Below, piece by piece: positions 44,401 through 50,400 of a stretch of 64,000 nucleotides of DNA. Source of the DNA: Lamellibrachia columna (Eukaryota; Annelida; Polychaeta; Sabellida; Siboglinidae). Position 1 is the first letter of the stretch; the number at the start of each line of letters is the position of its first letter. The position numbers were made by a program, and so were the translations under genes. The notes beneath the pieces are model-generated. The model worked only from the letters and a program-made list of their open reading frames with translations, was not told where the DNA came from and made no database searches. The stretch is taken from assembly GCA_963662155.1 (NCBI GenBank), contig OY759264.1, positions 16,695,142 to 16,759,141 of the forward strand, written 5' to 3'.

Positions 44401-47400
44401 GAAGTTTTCTTCTTGTGTCAATCACTCTCTGAAGAACATCCACATTCATCTCTCCCTTACAGTGTAACTGCTGATGTATGTTCTCCGTGAGTGCGAGGGC
44501 ATCACAAAGCACTTTTCCAGCTAGCTCACACCTGCAGCATCAGTCATTCAACACATCAACCTACAGAGACAATACAATCATGAGAGTTTTTAATTAGGGA
44601 GGCATCGACATGTTAGGTTTGTCTACATAACGTTTATTTATAATTTTATTATACTGAAAGTAACTGAAAACAAAAAATGAAAGTAAGTATACTTAAAATT
44701 CTCTTTCAATTGATTTAGCCCATCACAGATCAGGTTCATTAATGTTCAAATCTGTAGTGCATCAAAAGATTAAGTAATATGAGCAGTCGGTTTAATGAAA
44801 GTGCAAACCTTTGTTAAATTCATCAAAACAATTTACTTCGATTAGGTAACTTGTGAGAGTGTAAACAGCCTTATGTCATAGTATATAGAGCTAAACCACT
44901 TTTGCCCTTTTTTGCAGAATTTTGACTGGATCCAGTAAAAAATAATTTAACTGTTTGTGTAATGTTTCGTTTAGCCAGCATGTTGTAGTGGATACTAGAG
45001 CTAGTGTGATGTAGTGAATACAAGAGCTAGTGTGTTGTAGTGGATACTAGAGCTAGTGTGTTGTAGTGGATACTATAGCTAGTGTGTTGTAGTGGATACA
45101 AGAGCTAGTGTGTTGTAGTGGATACTAGAGCTAGTGTGTTGTAGTGGATACTAGAGCTAGTGTGACGTAGTGGATACAAGAGCTAGTGTGTTGTAGTGGA
45201 TACTAGAGCTAGTGTGTTTTAGTGGATACTAGAGCTAGTGTGACGTAGTGGATACAAGAGCTAGTGTTTTGTAGTGGATACTAGAGCTAGCATGTTGTAG
45301 TGGATACTAGAGCTAGCATGTCATAGTTGATACTGGAGCTAGCATGTCATAGTGGATACTAGAGCTAGCATGTCAAAGTGGATACTGGAGCTAGCATGTC
45401 ATAGTGAATACTAGAGCCAGCATGTCATAGTGGATAGTAGAGCCAGCATGTCATAGTGGATACAAGAGCCAGCATGTCGTAGTGGATACAAGAGCCAGCA
45501 TGTCGTAGCGGATACTGGAGCAAGCATGTTGTAGTAGATACTAGTTAGCATATCATAATGGATACTAGAGCCAACACGTCATAGCGGATACAAGAACCAG
45601 CACGTCATAGTGGATACTGGAGCCAGTATGTCTAAGTGGATAGTGGAGCCAGTATGTCATTGTGGATACTAGAGCTAGCATGTTGTAGTGGATACTAGAG
45701 CTAGCATGTCGTAGTGGATACTAAAGCTAGCATGTCGTAGTGGATACTAGAGCTAGCATGTCGTAGTGGATACTAAAGCTAGCATGTCGTAGTGGATACT
45801 AAAGCTAGCATGTCGTAGTGGATACTAAAGCTAGCATGTCGTAGTGGATACTAAAGCTAGCATGTCGTAGTGGATACTAGAGCTAGCATGTCGTAGTGGA
45901 TACTCGAGCTAGCATGTCGTAGTGGATACTAGAGCTAGCATGTTGTAGTGGATACTAAAGCTAGCATGTTGTAGTGGATACTAAAGCTAGCATGTCGTAG
46001 TGGATACTAGAGCTAGCATGTCGTAGTGGATACTAGAGCTAGCATGTCGTAGTGGATACTAGAGCCAGCATGTCGTAGTGGATACTAAAGCTAGCATGTT
46101 GTAGTGGATACTAGAGCCAGCATGTTGTAGTGGATACTAAAGCTAGCATGTTGTAGTGGATACTACAGCCAGCATGTCGTAGTGGATACTAAAGCTAGCA
46201 TGTTGTAGTGGATACTAGAGCCAGCATGTCGTAGTGGATACTAAAGCTAGCATGTCGTAGTGGATACTAAAGCTAGCATGTCGTAGTGGATACTAAAGCT
46301 AGCATGTCGTAGTGGATACTAAAGCTAGCATGTCGTAGTGGATACTAAAGCTAGCATGTCGTTGAATTGAGGAGTAACCTTTAACCCATTTAAAATAAGA
46401 AACTCACATTTCCGAAAGATCTTCCACGGATCTTTCTGGAAGCCTTGCAAGACCGTTGATGTGTAGGTGGAGCGTCCTCTTCAAGTCATCTATACACACC
46501 CAAACGTGATCAAATACACCAGCCAGTTGCATTGCCATCAATTCCGACTGCTTTGCAATGTCCTGAAATGTTTCAAGGTCATAAATGTCAGTGTCACCAA
46601 GGTTACTTGGAGGTCAACGAGGTGACTTAGAACCAGAACAAGACCTGTCGCATCACCGATTTCCCATGTACAATACAGATTTTGCAAAGTATACAGCCAT
46701 ATCCAATTTTTATAAGGATTTGTTGAAAGGTATAAAATCAAATGACAAACTTCTAGCAGTGGAAGCAAAAATACTTTTGATGCTAGGCAAATTTCCGCGG
46801 AAACCTAGCTGATCTTTTATGTATGTACCAGGTATATTCCAAGGCCTGATATATGACATTTGATTGGAATAGGAATGTTATTGGTCGATTCACCAATAAA
46901 AAAATTTATACTAACTTATATGACTCTATGCATAATTTCAAGTCAAAAATACAGATTTCAAAAATACATGTGGCAGGTCAGGATTAATCAAAACACAGAG
47001 CATATTAATCACAATGCTTAGTGTTTTATTTTTATTGTGGGGAACAAAATAGTAATTGGAATTTACACCGTTATTTCACAAACTCTAATTTCCAAAAGTA
47101 TCAACCTCTCCCTAGAAACATGGGTATCAAACAGGGCCCAACTACTTACATGTAACCCTGGATGTACAGACACCAACAAATGACTGTGTACATGAGCTAT
47201 TAATTGCCACATTTTCTTAGCAAAAAATCTATACATATACTATAGAATTTTTATAGAATATTCTGTAGAATATCTTATATAATATACTATAGGATTTTTG
47301 TGGATATAGCTATAGAATTTTAGTTTTTATAGTTTTCTATAAGAACATTCTGCTATGCTCTGTAGGATTATATAACATTTTATACAAATCTATAGAAAAT

Positions 47401-50400
47401 TGAAGTAGACAAACTATTTCTATAGAATATGTAGTATTCATTAGTTGTATATACAAAATTTATACTATACTCTGTAGAATTCTCTGCATTCCAATAGAAT
47501 TTTCATAGATTTCTATAGATTTTTTTGCTAAGGGTAGTCAGTCTACATGGTGTTGTGCAGGGTAATCAGGGTGTTGATACTGCGGTGTAAGAATTGACCG
47601 CACAAACACCCTTGTGAGACCGATCACTGGGCCCTACTTCCGTCATTATGAACTGAACAGGGTCTGGCAATAACCTAAATGTTGATGTATAATTATAATT
47701 TGGTAAACATATTTATTCCTTTCTTTATTTACCTGTCTAAGAATAAACAATTCTTGAGTTTGTACAATCTGTGTGTCTCTTCTCCTTCCAGTCACTTCAG
47801 AGACCTCAGCTGCAAATACAGACAGATTTCCAAAGTTGGACATGAAATAATTGAAATAATAGTTATAAGGATAATTCTCTGTCAGTCTTCCATCTTTTAC
47901 ATGTGATATCAGGTTTATGATGTCAAATTAACAATAATTATTATATCTGAATAACAATCACAAACAAAAGAAAGTCAACTTCTAAGGATACTTAAAGCCC
48001 CCTCCATATTTCAGTTAGCCCATCATGAATTGGGTTCATTGTTGTTCAAATTTAAAGTATCTGAAAAGTTTAATAAGTAATATGCAGTTTTTAATAATAA
48101 AAAAGTACATAGTTTAAAAAGTACAAACTTTTATATTGAGATCGGGTAACTTGCATAATAATACGTATTATGTCATAGTGTATTGAGGCGTAGCCACTTC
48201 TGCTCTTTTTTGCTGAATTTCGACTGGGCTCAATCAAAAATAATTTTATAGTTTGTCCAATGATTTCATAAAAACTAAATAACACATTTGCACAATTAAG
48301 CTATCATATGATAGTGATTTTTAAGTTTATTAAGATTTATTTTTCACAAAATGATCCCGAAACGAAACAAATGTAACTGAACTTAGACCTTTAATACAAA
48401 ATATTACCAAACAATGTGTTAGGGTTTAAATTATGCTTAAAATAGTTCCACCTGTGTTGTACAAATTAGAAGTACTAGACAGAACATATCAAGGTTTACT
48501 ACAAACACAATACCAGCATCTAGCCATAAATCCTGAGTCTCCAAATTGAAAGCCTCTTGGCGCTTCACAAGTTCAGCAACATTTGTGTGAAGAACCTAAA
48601 AACAATGAGGCATACATATAAATACAGGTATGTGAGTATTACTGGGTTATACAAATCGTGCAATTACAGCATTGTTACTTAGACATATTTTTCAAGAAGA
48701 CAGTATCCAAATATTTGGAGAGAGGAAATTATAATAAGTATTCAAAGGATAGAAACAAACATCTCTTACTTGTTGTGCTTTGGCAGTTTCCGCTATTTCA
48801 GATTTGATACTTTCAATTGCCATGCCTTGGGGCGGTGGTTGCCTCTCGTCATCCTAAAATACAGACAACTTGAAATAATTGTGTGTGTATGCATGCGTGC
48901 ATGCTTTTTTTTAATCGCGTACATATGTAAATATCTAAAGATATGTGCACAATAGATCACCATTACTACTTTTAAAGAACAGTACAAAATCACAATGCAC
49001 TTTTAATAACTTCATAATTTTACAATTATTCAAAGTATGGCCGTTTTATTTATACATATTCTGTGCACACACATATACATATCGTAAGGCTGAATATTTC
49101 TTCTTCATACCAACATACGGTGTCATTAAACTATTTACAATATTATTATACTGGTTTTAAAATAGGCGATCCTATTTATTTGTACAACAAATGTTAAGTC
49201 ATCAGTAAAGTTGGAGACAGACTTGTACAAAAGATATAACCTGTTGATGAAATGAATCGATCAATTGTCTCTCCTCCTTCAAGCAGTGTCTCATTTCTTG
49301 CACAAATGCAAGGGTGCAGTTTCCATACTTGTCCTGTGAAATGAAATGTGCGACTAAAATCAAGAATATCATGCCAGTGGTTTACTCAGAATGTGTTCTA
49401 AAAGTGGGAGACTCCAGTAATTTCTCCAGTTGACTGAGCGCTGACATGTTAACCAGCGTGACCTATAAACATGTGCAGTTCTATAAAAATTGGGGTAGCC
49501 TAGACTGATTGTGACATATTAAGTAAGACCAGCATACACAGAATCAACGAAAAGTGTCAAAAAGAGGACTAGTCTAGTAAACAAAGGCCAAACTAGGTTA
49601 CATAAGTTGAGTTTGTATGCAAACAGCATGGCCACATCCCTTTGGCAAGTATAGGAATAGGTGTACACAAATATATTTTCAGTTATCGAGCAAATTTTGC
49701 TAAACTATTACACTCATGACGTAAGGTTATCTAACAGTATAAAATTGTGTGTTCAACAATATTTTCCTAGTAAACCACTGGTGTGATATTCTTAACTGAG
49801 TTGCAAGTGGTTGTTTTAGTAACACTTATAGGGGCATAGGCCTAAAACCATGACTTTTGTTTCCATTTCACATGCACGTACAAGTCAATCTGTGCAAGCC
49901 CGAAAATACAGATTTTTTCCAGACTGTTGATGGATATATGTTTGTCTCTATGTAACCTACCAGAGGGCACACATTTTGCCTCACTGAGGATATCCATATC
50001 CAATATAAAGCATACATTTTTTATAATTAATAATAATAATAACCTATGTTAATAGTATTGTGCTTAAAGTGAAACAAAAGTCATGGTTTTGGGGCTAAAA
50101 GAAATACTAAAAACTAAACATGGGCAACTAAAATCAAGAATACCATGCCACTGGTTTATTAAGAATGTGCTATAAAAGTGGGAGATTTCCAGTTGACTGA
50201 GTGCTGACTGTAGATGTGGCGCTGACATGTTTACCAAAGAGACAGATCAGCGCATGCGCAGTTCTGTGAAAATCGGGTGACCTAGACTATTGTGATTATT
50301 AAGGGCATACACAGAACCAATGCAAAATCTTAAACAAATGTTTTATTTTGCCAGAAACAGGACTAGTTTTGTAAACAAAGGCCAAAATATATTACATAAG

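Noticed and set aside
39604..46362. CRISPR-like regular arrays
   Set aside because: Units are head-to-tail without unique spacers, inside introns of an animal gene; they are minisatellites.
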